From assembly GCA_025716815.1 (NCBI GenBank), contig JAIXMN010000003.1, positions 310,001 through 374,000 of the forward strand: DNA of 64,000 bases, in the 5' to 3' direction. The DNA comes from Dichotomocladium elegans. Lineage: Eukaryota > Mucoromycota > Mucoromycetes > Mucorales > Lichtheimiaceae. A program made the position numbers and the translations under genes. Below are positions 23,011 through 34,658 of this stretch, one piece after another. Under the pieces are notes generated by a model, which ran no database searches, was not told where the DNA came from, and was given only the letters and a program-made list of their open reading frames with translations. Position 1 is the first letter of the stretch, and each line of letters begins with the position of its first letter.

Positions 23011-25272
23011 ATGCTGCCGAGGTTATCACTATCTACGCTTTGCCGCCATTCCGTTCGACCGGCAAGGCCACTAGGGCGATGTTTCACCTTAACAGCGTCT
23101 CCAACGCCACTGCGATCAATCCTTCCTGCAACCGAGAATCCTCGAAATTTTCAGCGAATTTATCAACAGGCCATTCATCAACGGTCATTCTGGTCGTCAC
23201 GACAATTATTTCAAGAAGCCAAGGAAGTGACTAAACAGGTTGCAAAATCCGCCGGCACCTCTATCGCAAAGGAAACTACCAAGGAGCGTAATGCCACTGA
23301 TCTCGCGATTATCAAGCAACTGATGAAATACATCTGGCCAAAAGACGATTTTGGAGTCAAAGCGCGAGTTGTGATCGCCTTGTCACTGCTGGTCGGCGGC
23401 AAGCTTTTGAATGTACAAGTACCTTTTTTTTTCAAAGACGTTATCGATTCTCTGGGCGCCACGTTCCCGACTGATGCCACCCTATGGGCCGTGTGTGGCG
23501 CAACGGTTATCGGCTATGGTCTGGCACGTCTGGGAGCTAGCGCGTTCCAGGAGCTCCGAAATGCTGTTTTCGCTGGTGTTGCGCAAAAAGCGATCCGACG
23601 CGTTGCGCTGAACGTGTTTGCCCATCTCCATAAGCTCGACCTCAGCTTTCATCTCAGCCGGCAGACAGGTGGCCTAAACAGGGCGATCGACCGTGGCACG
23701 AAGGGTATCAGCTTTTTGGTCAGCTCAATGGTTTTCCATGTGCTCCCAACTGCGCTTGAAATATCCATGGTCTGCGGAATCCTAGCATACAAGTTTGGTT
23801 CGAACTATGCTGCGGTTACCTTCTTGACCATCATTGCTTACACGGCGTTCACTGTCACGACTACTGCATGGCGAACCCAATTCCGCAAACAGGCAAACGC
23901 TGCAGACAACGAGGCTGCCACTCGTGCCGTCGACTCGCTCATCAACTTTGAGGCTGTGAAATACTTTAACAATGAAAAGTATGAGGCTGAACAGTACGAT
24001 AAGCCATTGCAGAAATATGAGAAAGCCTCGCTCAAGGTTGCCACGAGCCTTGCATTCCTCAATGCCGGCCAGAACGCGATATTTAGCACCGCTCTAACAC
24101 TTATGATGTTCTTGTCTGCACAAGGGGTGATCAATGGTACGATGACTGTCGGCGAAGTTGTGATGGTCAACCAACTCGTGTTTCAGCTATCGATGCCGCT
24201 CAACTTTTTGGGATCTGTATACCGCGAACTACGCCAGTCGTTGATTGATATGGACACCTTGTTTAGTCTGGAAAATCGACGGGCCGTTATTGCCGACGCT
24301 CCGGACGCCAAGGACCTTATCTTCAAGGGGGGTGAAATCCGATTCGAGAATGTCACGTTCGGATACCATCCCGACCGACCGATCCTGAAGAACGTCAGCT
24401 TCACTGTCCTGGCAGGTGAAAAGGCAGCTTTTGTCGGACCTAGCGGATGTGGGTAAGTTGCAAGAAGACTGCCGCTATGGCTCCTCGAGGATTCTAAAGG
24501 GCTGTCTTAGCAAATCGACCATTCTCCGCCTACTTTTCCGGTTTTTCGAACCCCAATCGGGTAACATTTACATTGACAACCAGAATATCAAGGATATCCG
24601 ACTTGACAGTCTGCGTCGTGAAATCGGTGTCGTTCCCCAGGATACGACGCTTTTTAATAATACTATCTTTTACAATGTACAGTATGGTCGCATTAATGCC
24701 ACGAAAGAAGAAGTATACGAGGCAGCAAGGCGCGCGCAGATCCATGACGTGGTGATGACTTTGCCGGACAAATACGAGACCAAGGTTGGCGAGCGAGGTT
24801 TAATGCTGTCAGGTAATGGTTAAATCGAGCGGATCGGGGCTTGGCAAACTAACTTCGTCCATGACATCCCATGGATAAGGTGGTGAGAAACAGCGTATTT
24901 CGCTTGCTCGTACCATCCTTAAGAAACCGAAAATCTTGCTTTTGGATGAGGCTACGTCTGCATTAGATACACATACCGAACAGTCGCTCCTTGCCAGTTT
25001 TCGATCCCTTATTCGCGAAACCGGAATGACCAGCTTCCATATTGCCCACCGCCTACGGACCGTTCGTGATGCGGGTGAGTATGATTCCTGTTTACAAACA
25101 AGCGTGATAGGAATAGATGACCTGACATAAACACCATATAGACATGATTTTCGTGTTCAAAGAAGGACATATTGTTGAGTCTGGCAACCATGAAGTTCTT
25201 CTGAAGAGAGAAGATGGCGTGTACAGATCGATGTGGGAGAAACAAGAGAATGCGGATGCATACTTGGGTTAA
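23011..25272 (+). CDS. ATM1: Mitochondrial ABC half-transporter Atm1 (ABCB7 type)
   Basis: Inner-membrane ABC exporter that passes a glutathione-linked sulfur compound from matrix to cytosol for cytosolic iron-sulfur assembly. Exons 23011-24452, 24511-24812, 24880-25074 and 25142-25272 give 689 residues, matching yeast Atm1. The N-terminal about 90 residues are Arg/Ser-rich with few acids, a mitochondrial presequence. The TM domain carries [33 protein letters not shown], the intramembrane [18 protein letters not shown] typical of Atm1, and [17 protein letters not shown]. In the nucleotide-binding domain are Walker A GPSGCGKST (split by intron 1), the signature [14 protein letters not shown] (split by intron 2), Walker [13 protein letters not shown] and the H-loop [12 protein letters not shown] (split by intron 3). 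Three introns thus interrupt the three catalytic motifs. All key residues are intact. Confidence 0.97.
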
Positions 25273-25505
25273 TGGTCAAACACCTCCATTCTTCCAGTCA
25301 CACCTCTCTAAATAGTCCTACTACTCTCATATTTGCATAAATGATAACATCATAAAGAAAAGTCGAAAAGTGTCCATGTCTTGGCGATATTGTGGATTGG
25401 GAGTGGAGCGAACAAAATGTATATGCAGAGCCGAATATTATTCAATGTACGCCGATATTATTAATCGAGGATAGTTCCTATTTTTTTTGTTCTGCTTTTC
25501 AACAA

Positions 25506-26433
25506 ATGGTGAACATTTTGATTGGAGCAACAGGTAGCGTAGCCAGTATCAAGATTCCAGAATTGGTCAATCTCTTTGCACAGGTGAGTAGGATGTAATC
25601 GCGACGCATGCAAGAATTGTTTAGCTCATAGTTCTTGCGATGGCGGAATCTCATATTAGGTGCCGAATGTCTCGGTCAAGGTCGTGCCGACGAAGGCGGC
25701 TCATTTCTTTTTTGCAAATGAACAGCTGGAAGCTGAAGTTTGTACGGACGATCAAGAATGGGCAGTGAGTTATCGTCTTCGCGCTGATGACCCATAGGAT
25801 AAGAACAAATGTATTTCTTACAATATAAAAAATGCTAGATTTGGGCTAAGAAATCAGACCCTGTCCTGCACATTGAGGTAAATACAAGCGTAAAATGCAA
25901 TATCAGATATGTATGTTGACCCGAAGATCGTTCTGTAGCTGCGTAATTGGGCGGATATCCTTGTTGTTGCACCGCTGGATGCCAATACGTTAGCTAAAAT
26001 TGCGAACGGCCTATGCGATAATCTACTGGTGAGAAAAAGACACACACTCTCAGTCTTAGACTTGTAAGAAGTTTAAAATGCTGCCATTCCAGACATGTGT
26101 TATACGGGCATGGGATCCGATCAAACCAATAGTTGTCTGTCCAGCCATGAATACATACATGTGGAACCATCCATTCACTACCAAACACCTCGGTATATTG
26201 GAAAGCATGCTTGGCATGAAAATTATAATGCCAATCAGCAAGAAACTAGCGTGTGGCGACACCGGTAAACGATGCCAAATCATATTTAAAGCTCGTTCCC
26301 TTTGATGTTAATTTTCTCCGCAGGTATCGGCGCCATGGAGGAGCCTCAAATGATTGTTGCTTCTGTCATGGAAACCCTGGTACTAGAAGTACCAAAGAAG
26401 GATCGAAGACCGAGTGAAGTTGACCTCAACTGA
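25506..26433 (+). CDS. Phosphopantothenoylcysteine decarboxylase (Hal3/CoaC-like flavoprotein)
   Basis: FMN-dependent decarboxylase of coenzyme A synthesis; in yeasts the family also includes the Ppz1 inhibitor Hal3. Six exons, 25506-25583, 25660-25764, 25839-25877, 25939-26028, 26093-26264 and 26324-26433, give 197 residues, the length of animal and plant PPCDC without the acidic tails of yeast Hal3. Motifs: GATGSVASIKIPEL (FMN site), the His of TKAAHFFFANEQ corresponding to the catalytic histidine, DILVVAPLDANTLAKIANGLCDNLL, PAMNTYMWNHPFT (substrate Asn and Met) and LACGDTGIGAM with the active-site Cys. Because His, Asn and Cys are all present this copy should be an active decarboxylase. 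It follows ATM1 on the same strand after 233 bp. The ATG at 25506 starts directly at the first beta strand. Confidence 0.95.
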
Positions 26434-26639
26434 GATGTATTCTAAGCTATTTCTGTAGCATTAAAATCTCCTTCTTTCTGTCTAGACCATCATTATTCTA
26501 ATCAGTTGTCATTCCTGCCTATTCTACAGAAATATGAAATACACCTACGCAGAGCTAATTGTAGCAATAACAAGCGAAGGCTACATAGTGCCTGAGCAAC
26601 GTGGTACGAAGCACAAAAAAACACATAAAATTGCCGTAT

Positions 26640-27520
26640 GGTTGGATTGAAGTAACGCAGCCAGATATACACTTTTCCGTTCTTAATCTTGTTTTCTTCA
26701 CTGACTATCATAATGGAATTCCGGTGTGTATGCCGGAAGATAGGTATATTGGTATCCTCGAGATTCAATATATTCATATATATCGTCAGAGTCATGAATA
26801 GGTGCATTATCTTTTACCCAATAATGGCCCTTCGTGTGGTTAGATTTATCCGTCTCGTTCATTGCAGCCTTAACGAAGTTGAGATAATGTATGACTACAG
26901 TGTCCTTGTTTACAATTTTTGGTTTTTCTTGGTTGGTAGCTGTGAAGAACTTAAGCTGCATTTAATGATACTTAATGCCGAAGTTGCTCCCAAACTTGTT
27001 GCCGCTGCTCTCATCTTCGTACCGCAAGCACTGCGGAGATTCTTTTCTTGTATCATATTATGCTGTGTTTCATGTTAAGAGGAATCAACGATTACCAAGG
27101 TAAAAAGCAATTTCTTCGAATGTCATTGTCACTATGACCTACCGGCGATCCAGCCAAGGCACTCGCGCCTTCTATTTATTAACTTATAATAGGTTGCATA
27201 AATCGGCCAAGCGTTGCTTTGGATACTTTTAGGTCCCTCATGTTTCTTGATTAATTCTTCATACCCTACTCCCGGAAAGTGCGCGACGTTCCATTAATGG
27301 CACTCTTACGTTCATTGATAATACGTGAATGAACCCTGGTTCAAACTTTTTTTCAGATAATCAAGACAGATTATGCAAGCATTGTGCGTGGGAAAAAAAC
27401 AGCTTGAAGAAAGCACGTTTCCTCATCAACGACGTAGTTCACTGGCTCAGGAAAGCCATACTCGTCGATGGCATGACCCTGTCCATCTTAATAAAGAAAT
27501 TGATTGCCAATAGAGGAGAA
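26640..27520 (-). mobile_element. Tc1/mariner-like transposon relic C, near full length
   Basis: Minus-strand copy running from an N-terminal block at about 27510-27440 (DGQGHAIDEYGFPEP, the same as in relics B and F) to the DDE region. An 87-codon open segment at 26961-26698 contains the cleanest DDE_3 block of the window: KDNAPIHDSDDIYEYIESRG and then YTYLPAYTPE. The following Glu block has mutated, although bases matching SVVKSKVKR persist near 26690. The Asp to Glu distance is 34 residues when read through. It sits 207 bp after the PPCDC stop. Confidence 0.82.
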
Positions 27521-28652
27521 CTGGCCAAGCACTTTGCGTGACATCCTTTTTACACGTATGCGACATTTGAATTGCCATCAATCGCAAAGATTTCTTGCCA
27601 TCCTGCGACTTGTGAATTGAATAGCACTCGATTTTGATTTGGGAAAACTGTGAAAACTTAGAGCTGGGTATGAACCGACCATGGGGGTTCGAGCTGACAT
27701 TGTTTTGAAGGAGCACCGCGGGAAAAAAAAGATTGCGGCCTCAGTACAACAAAGTACCAGTTATGGCACATTTTTCTTGGGGATAATAAATAGTTAATAG
27801 TCAGCGACATGTATTTTTGCGAGCGAGAATGATGTGGAACACGTAGAGCTCATCATTATGATCTGTTCATCGTTGTTTTGCTCACACTGATTGTCGCTCG
27901 TGAGCGACTAGTAGTATCTTTTTAGTTAAATCACCCAATTTTAAGAGTAAAAGCTTAAACTTTCTGTGTTATGAAAAGAAAAACGTCTGGGAAAGGGCTG
28001 ATCCGCTACTAAACATAATACAGCGGCGTGAGAGCCGAAGTGATTGACGGGCAAACACCAATAGACCTTTTTATTCGATTTAATGTTACACTTCACCTTA
28101 TTTTCGCCAACCTGCCGGTTGGAGCACACTCCCGCCCAATGTACCATGGTTACACAGGGCGATGTCATGTGCAAGAGTCATTAAAATGTGGGGACTTGTC
28201 CACCCCCCCACGCATACGCGCAGACACCACACGAGGCGAAAAAAACAGTTCACTTGATTTCGGAGATAATTCCTCCTCGGTCCCTGCTTACGAAGCAACA
28301 GTATTCCTTAACACCACTCGAACATAACGATGTTGTCCAAACGAGATTGCATAGATCATAGCTCACAGGACAACAGGAGAGCACGGGGTAATATCCATCA
28401 TCATCTCTTGAGTGTTTTACACCAGAATTTTTTTCTTTTTTTTTTTTTTGTTGACTGTACCACTGCCGCATCCTAAAACGTGGGGGATAAGATGGAAGCG
28501 TTGTGGGTCACCTTTTATTTTTCCTTCCCTTCCTTTTCACTCTCTCTTTACTGCGTTTTCTTCTTTTTCTTTTGGGATAACTGTGGTCTGCTTTAAAGAA
28601 CAAAAAGCAAGATAAAAAATAACAAACTGCGATCAGAACTGCTTTAATAGCA
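27521..28652. other. Intergenic upstream of the CSL factor
   Basis: About 1.1 kb, AT-rich with a T-run at 28435-28449 and a pyrimidine-rich stretch (28510-28580) just before the CSL start, typical of a long fungal 5' leader. No gene seen. Confidence 0.55.
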
Positions 28653-31600
28653 ATGACGATAGCTTCGTCTTCTTCCCACGAAAATCCAGCAACAGCAAGA
28701 ACCAACCATATCATCATTGAACAGCAGCCTCCGTCTCCTCCTGCTCCTCCTTCTGTATATAACTCTAGTAATTTTATTCGGCAGAGCACGATGGATCCGC
28801 TTCCCTCGGTTGTGCAAATTTCTTGGTCGCAGTCCATGCTAAACGCAGGACACCCAAACGCCGCGGCGTTCCTGTCCTCGCCATCAGCATCTCCGCAGAC
28901 GGGAACGACGACAGCAGCAGCAGAACATCCCAACCAATCTCCCGCCAGCAAAAACGCGGAAGATAGTCGCTCTTCCGCTACAAATACAATCGGTCGGACT
29001 TTCTCACGGCATCAAACATCATATGGCCAACACGAACAGGAGAGAAAGCACCAAAATATGTTGCCTTTCTTACCTCTCTCAACCTCTCCAATGAACACAC
29101 ATGGAAGCGCAGTCAGCCGCGGCCAAAGTACAGTCTCTGGTGCCACGGCCGTGCATAACTATGAAGATACATTCGGCGTCGTTTCCTACCCGAGCACCCT
29201 TCCAGTCAGTAGCCCGCCCGCCGCACCTGCGCCATGGGAGCAGTCATCGTTACCGCCTCCAGCAAGAAGCATCATACGATCAAGCGACAGCAACCCGAAC
29301 AACGCCACCAGCTTTTACATAAACCACCGCCACGGATCACATGAAAGCACAGGCAACGATTCGCATCCATCTTCCGCAGGTGCTAGTTCGTCGGCCGTGT
29401 ATACGAACTTCAGGAGCAATGGTAATAGTAGCAGAGATCAACAGACACACACAGAGATACAGACGCAACAGCAACAGCAACAAAGCAATATCCCAAATGC
29501 GCCATGGCTACCGTCGTCCATGTGGCCATGCAATACAAACAATGACAATGTGTCTTCATTCTCGCCTCAACAGCCACACTTGCTCTCCGAGCACCAACGC
29601 TCTTCTCAAAACGACCTAACTCAAGATAACTTTTCTCTTGAGCTTCTCGATACGTCCATTCCGAATCTAATGTCATCCAAAAAACATACATCTTCGTTTT
29701 CGATACATCCAACACGATCCGGCCCAGTAAGTAGTCGCAGGAAGAGTAATAGCAGCAATGGTTACCTTTGTCCCCTTATATCTCTATCCCTCTCTTGCGC
29801 TGACGAAGAGATCTTTTTCTCTTGCCATCTATTTCTTTTACGTTTCTTTGAAAACCCTTTGTGATAGTCCGGGTATGGTGGACTATCAAGCGCTGATTAT
29901 CACCATCATCATCAACAACAGCAGTCCATATCCGCCGTCTCTTTCCGACCTCTTTCTAAAGAAACGATGTACGACCGCGAAAAGAGAGAGGGGAATGCAT
30001 TTGATGACGCTACAGCATCAGTTACCACAGCTTTATATGAACAGGGTTTCTTGAACAAAACGTCTGATACGACTGCTACAGCAACGGCGCCTGCTGCTGC
30101 TGTTGCTGCTGCCCAAAAAACAGCGCCCACAGGAGTACGATCAGCCATCACCGGTCTTTCGACCGGTTACGTTGAATCCTCGACCGCACCATACGGGATA
30201 GGCACAGCACGCTCTCTCCAGGATGCGGCGGTGGCCAGCTGGCTTCGTCCCCTTCTGCAAAACTACCTCTTATCCCCAGACCCTACCGCTATGGGTGAAA
30301 AAACCGTTGTTATCTTGACCGGAAAAGTCGCGCAGAAGAGCTACGGCACGGAGAAGAGGTGTGTGTGTTCTCGGAGACAATAAGAAAAATAACCCTATTT
30401 AACAACAGCATCTATACAATTATACATTCCTAGATTCCTATGCCCCCCGCCCACTGTGATCTTCGATGGCATTTCCTGGTGGACAAAAGCAACACCTCCA
30501 ACGCTCGAGGTTTCTATGTCTGGAGAAACTTCGGAAATTCAGGAGGGCCAAGTTGACTGGTTCTCAGTATCTGGCACAATTGTCGGCCAGACAGGGTTTC
30601 GAAGCAACGCCAATGGTAATAGCAACCGTCTAAAAAGTGCAGACAAGAATACAATTAGGGATTGGTATAGGATCCCTCAGCATGATCCCCTTGCCGGTGG
30701 CAAATGCGTCCTGAGGCAACTCTATATAAACGATGCTGACGAGAAGCGAAAAAGGGTCGAGTGCCTTGCGCGCATTCGGCTAGCCGATAGCACATTTACT
30801 GGAACGGTCTCGAGTAAGCCCATTAAGGTGATCAGCAAACCGAGTAAAAAGCGGTCTAGTGTCAAAAATACAGACGGTATAAAACGGGCGATCGTAAGCA
30901 TCGATCAAATGACTCATGATGTCCCTTTTATTATTTTCGATGGCTATTATAGCATGTATCCATCATGGTAGTACCGTTTCGTTATTCAACCGGATCCGTT
31001 CGCAGACAGTCTCGACAAAGTATCTTGGTGTGTCATCATCGACTTCCCAGCAGCCATTTATGTACCCCGGCCAGTCTAATAAGCCAGGCGAATCAGACAT
31101 CCGAACTGCTGCCAGTCTTCCAACTACAAGCAGCTCTGACGGGACATGCTTCATCGCCAGAACTGGTAGCTGGGACCCCTTCGCGATCTGGGTTGTAGAC
31201 ACCCATTGGGAGAAAACCCGACCAGACGAGCATGTCGACGTTGACGAGTACATAGGTCCGAGCTGCGCCCAGGCCCTTCGCAACGATGTCCCTTACCCAC
31301 CACCACCCGCGATTGCGGCCAAAAACAAGACCGGTCAGCCGCTTCCTATTCATTACAACCAGCATATAGTCCTTCAATGTCTGACAACAGGCCTTGTGAG
31401 TCCCATCATGATCATTCGCAAAGTAGACCGCGCCGCCACAGTGGTGGGCGGTGCGAACATTAAGTTCTATCCTCAGGCGTCGGAAGAACTCCATCACCCA
31501 CATCCGGCGGTGACACCCAACGGTACTCCCTGTGGGGGTGAATATGGCGACGAGATTCTGGGTGATCCTGTATCACAGCTACATAAAGTAGCTCTTCAGA

Positions 31601-32602
31601 TCGTCCAGGAGCCCGTAACTAGCCCACCTCCCGAACAGCAACATGAACGAAGAAGCATGCTTCCCTACACGGGTAAGCAGCCTATCACCTACTTGGCCTG
31701 CCTGAACGACATGGTAGGAACTCATCGCTCAGTTCACAAACGCAAGGCATTAAGCACAATTGCTGAACGGGATGAAACAAATCCTCGTTCGCTCGCTCGT
31801 CGAAGAATTGCGTCGACAAGCAGTGCCCCCGACTTTTATTACGCCTCTCAGCATCCCCATTCATCACGTGGCAGTCTTTCGGAAGACCAGCCTTACCCTC
31901 ATCACAATCATAATCAGACACTGCCGCCTCCATTGTCCAACAGCGTGAGCACGGGTACCAGTAAGCGAGGTCGATCCATGTCTGTTGCTGAAGGCTATTA
32001 CGGTGAAAGTCAAAGTCAGAGCCTTCAGACAACCATTACTCCCTCATGGTCTGATTTAGGTGCATATTGGTACGAGGACGTATCCGATTCAGCTGTTTGG
32101 AGCATTGTGGGCACAGGCAAGTTTTCTTTATTACTATTACTCTTATTTTCGTCCATTTCTACTCGTGGCATTCGAAGCTCGTACGTCAGCTAACACGTAT
32201 ATAGACTATTCGAAATATACCCTTTGGGAACCTTCAATCATAGAAGATGAACTCAATGACGTTCAGCTTCAGCCCCAAGCGAACCAGATGATGCCCTTGC
32301 TTCTAAGTTATTCACGAGGGAAAACTCCTGCTGATGTCAATGACGATCAGGCAGTATTCCTGAGCATCCACGGCGAGTATTTTTCACGTGAACTTAACGT
32401 CTGGTTTGGTGATATTCGCTCGATTCGATCAGAGTATCGGAGCCGCGAGCTTATTATATGTCAAGTGCCGACCCACGCGGAACTCACGCATGCAGTAGGG
32501 ATACAATGGAAACCCGATGGATCATGCAGTGTTCCTCTTTTGCTGGTCAGAAACGATGGCAAGGCAGTGTACAAAACAAACAAGTACTATTCCTTCTGTT
32601 AA
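28653..32602 (+). CDS. CSL (CBF1/RBP-J/Su(H)/LAG-1) transcription factor
   Basis: DNA-binding protein of the CSL family, which in animals is the Notch effector and in fission yeast (Cbf11/Cbf12) controls adhesion, cell cycle and lipid genes. Exons 28653-29726, 29868-30358, 30434-30876, 30953-32116 and 32205-32602 join in frame to 1189 residues. Residues 1-480 are low complexity (Ser, Pro, Gln, His runs). The Rel-like N-terminal domain starts at WLRPLLQNYLL and includes GEKTVVILTGKVAQKSYGTE then KRFLCPPPTVIF. The hallmark DNA-contact block LFNRIRSQTVSTKYL lies at about 680, WDPFAIW follows, and the beta-trefoil has IHYNQHIVLQCLTTG then SPIMIIRKVD. Inserted Pro/His-rich loops enlarge the trefoil, as in other fungal CSLs. 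The last exon holds the C-terminal Rel/TIG fold (FLSIHGEYFSRELNVWFGDI). Intron 4 is GC-AG (ACAG|GCAAGT). I cannot tell class F1 from F2. Confidence 0.95.
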
Positions 32603-33182
32603 TACGATATCTTTTCTTATCTGCCCGCTTTTCATTTAATACCCTGTCATTCTTGATGGGATACGTGGCTCCAACGATGATATTTGTATGTACTATATGG
32701 CCCTTCCTTATTCCTCCCTTCCTTATGTAGTTCTTCCTTATTCTCAGAAAAAATTAGCGACTTGCCGTTTATTAATTCTGCTCTAGATATAATGATATGA
32801 CGCTACTACGCTTACACTCGATCATGCTGGCTGTTGCTATCTGAAATGACACATCCATCGGTCGTGTCAAGTAAAATCTATGTGATAAAATTAGAAATTA
32901 TATTAGCATTTAAGCCAATTGAGTCTCTGGTTCTATTTCTTCGGATCTCGTTTGCGCGTTAGTAGTTCTATCATCATTATCAAGGTTTGCTTGGCATTCT
33001 ACGCTGAGCAATACATGGTTATTTTATTTGTGAGAAGGCGTATCATTGATTACTGTGTGGATGTGGTGTTAATCCGTATACTCTAAAGAAACAGAGACGA
33101 TATTTTATGCCGCTTCTCATTCCCGCATTTTTTCAAAAAAAAAAAAACTAGGTAATATCTTTATTCAAAATCCAGTTCATGT
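32603..33182. other. Intergenic between convergent CSL and p23 genes
   Basis: About 600 bp of AT-rich DNA with an A-run at 33136-33148. It should hold the two 3' UTRs. No gene seen. Confidence 0.55.
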
Positions 33183-34037
33183 TTAGTCTAAGAGGTACGG
33201 ATATATTAGTCCAAGCGTTTGGAAATTGCTTTAACGCACTTACTGGTCTTTGAGTCTTTCGCCTCCTCGTCTTCATCGTCGCTGTCCGAGTCGTCCTCGG
33301 GCTACATAATAGGCAGCGCATGAATGTTGGAAGATCTTTCAATCCTACCCCTTCAAAACACGCGCGCAGCGATCTCTCTCTCTCTATTCCCCTCTCTCTC
33401 TCTCTCTCTCTCTTCCTCTCTCTGTCTCGCTTGACATACCAAGTCATCCATATTGGGCATATTGCCGCCAGCCTGAGCCATCAAGCTTTGGAAGTCCATG
33501 CCACCCATGGGATCGGGAAGACCATCGTCGTCCTCTTCGTCCTCATCCTTCCATCGAGAGAAATCAACCTTGACAAAATTGAGCTTGTTGCCCTTTTGAA
33601 GCTTGGGCCAGAAGCCCTCTTCCTTCTTATAGATAATCATGGTCAGGTTACGGGGCGTCAGATGCTGCTTGGATTTCTATAAAGCCACCATCTCATTTAG
33701 CAATTTCCTTGGAGATACATATATTCTGCCATATTTGATACACGAACCTCCACGTCAACGGCGGCATAAAACTCTATTTCAGCCTCGTACTCGTTCTGCT
33801 CCTTCTCACCCTTCCCCTTGAAGTGAAAGCTGTTTGGCTTAACTTCAATGACGGGTTTCTAGAAAACAGGATGGCAAGTGTGTTAAATCCCAAGCCATTG
33901 CTGAAATTACGCGTCGCTCTTTTTTGGTCACGAAGAGTAGAACACTTTTGTACACCTACGTTGATATCTGTAACCTCAACAGTCAGATAAATGAGATCCT
34001 TGCGCTGGGCCCAGAGAACAGAGGGATGAAGAGGCAT
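33183..34037 (-). CDS. SBA1: Hsp90 co-chaperone p23 / Sba1
   Basis: Cytosolic and nuclear co-chaperone that binds the closed ATP-bound Hsp90 dimer. Exons 34037-33960, 33858-33748, 33676-33440 and 33301-33206 give 173 residues. The CS fold shows PSVLWAQRKDLIYLTVEVTD, KPVIEVKPNSFHFKG, and the p23 signature LTMIIYKKEEGFWPKLQKG with conserved FWPKL, followed by LNFVKVDFSRWKDEDEED. A Gly/Met-rich link (MGGMDFQSLMAQAGG) and an acidic tail complete it. The 3' end is ambiguous: reading on ends at 33206 (SKRLD), but a good donor GTAAGT, a CTAAT branch-like site and a CTTAG acceptor would remove 56 nt and end at 33183 (KTN). The intron at 33302-33439 contains a long CT/GA tract. It shares a 621-bp divergent promoter region with phosphatidylserine synthase. 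Confidence 0.93.
33373..33432. repeat. (CT)n microsatellite in a p23 intron
   Basis: Interrupted CT tract on the plus strand (GA on the coding strand) lying close to the donor of the intron that follows the p23 exon ending at 33440. Confidence 0.9.
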
Positions 34038-34658
34038 AGCTGTTAACGATTCAATCAAGTGTGAAAAAGAAGAAAAAGCCTTGCGGTGGCGCTTTGTATC
34101 CCAGTCTTTCCATGGACTTCTGGCGGAGTTTCGGTTTTGGGGGCATTCACGCTTTCGGTCTCTTTCTCTCATACTCTCTCATCTCTTTCACTCAGAACCC
34201 CAGCAAGCATTTCTGGGCGGTGCTGTTAGCTGTCTTTCTCCACCTGACCTTCCTTTTTTGTCTATGTTAAGTCGGCCATTAAGAATCGCCCGGCTTCAAA
34301 ACATGCCAAGATGCATATTAACATGTTGGCTTATTGCCTTACACCGAACGAGAAATGCGCGACGGCAATTGTAATACGGTAACATGGCCCGTTGAAATAA
34401 AAAAAATATATCACAAATCTTAGGAAGGGGAAGAAAACGTCGTCAAGGCTGGAATCAACAGATGTCGACCAACCACGTTTGGATCCGACTTTGAGACCCG
34501 CTGGCCTCTGCTGCCTTTGTTCTGATTGTATTTCGCGTGTTTGGATTTTCTAAATTCAAACCCAGAATAATAAATGACAGGCAAGGTTGGTTCCTTTTTT
34601 CTTTTTTTTTTTCCCCTACCCCTCGTTCGTTTCTATCAAGAACCCCTATTCCCTCTCA
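34038..34658. promoter_or_regulatory. Divergent promoter region of p23 and phosphatidylserine synthase
   Basis: 621 bp between two divergent starts. It holds a T/C-rich leader before 34659 and an A-run near 34400. No canonical TATA box stands out and specific sites cannot be assigned. Confidence 0.4.
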
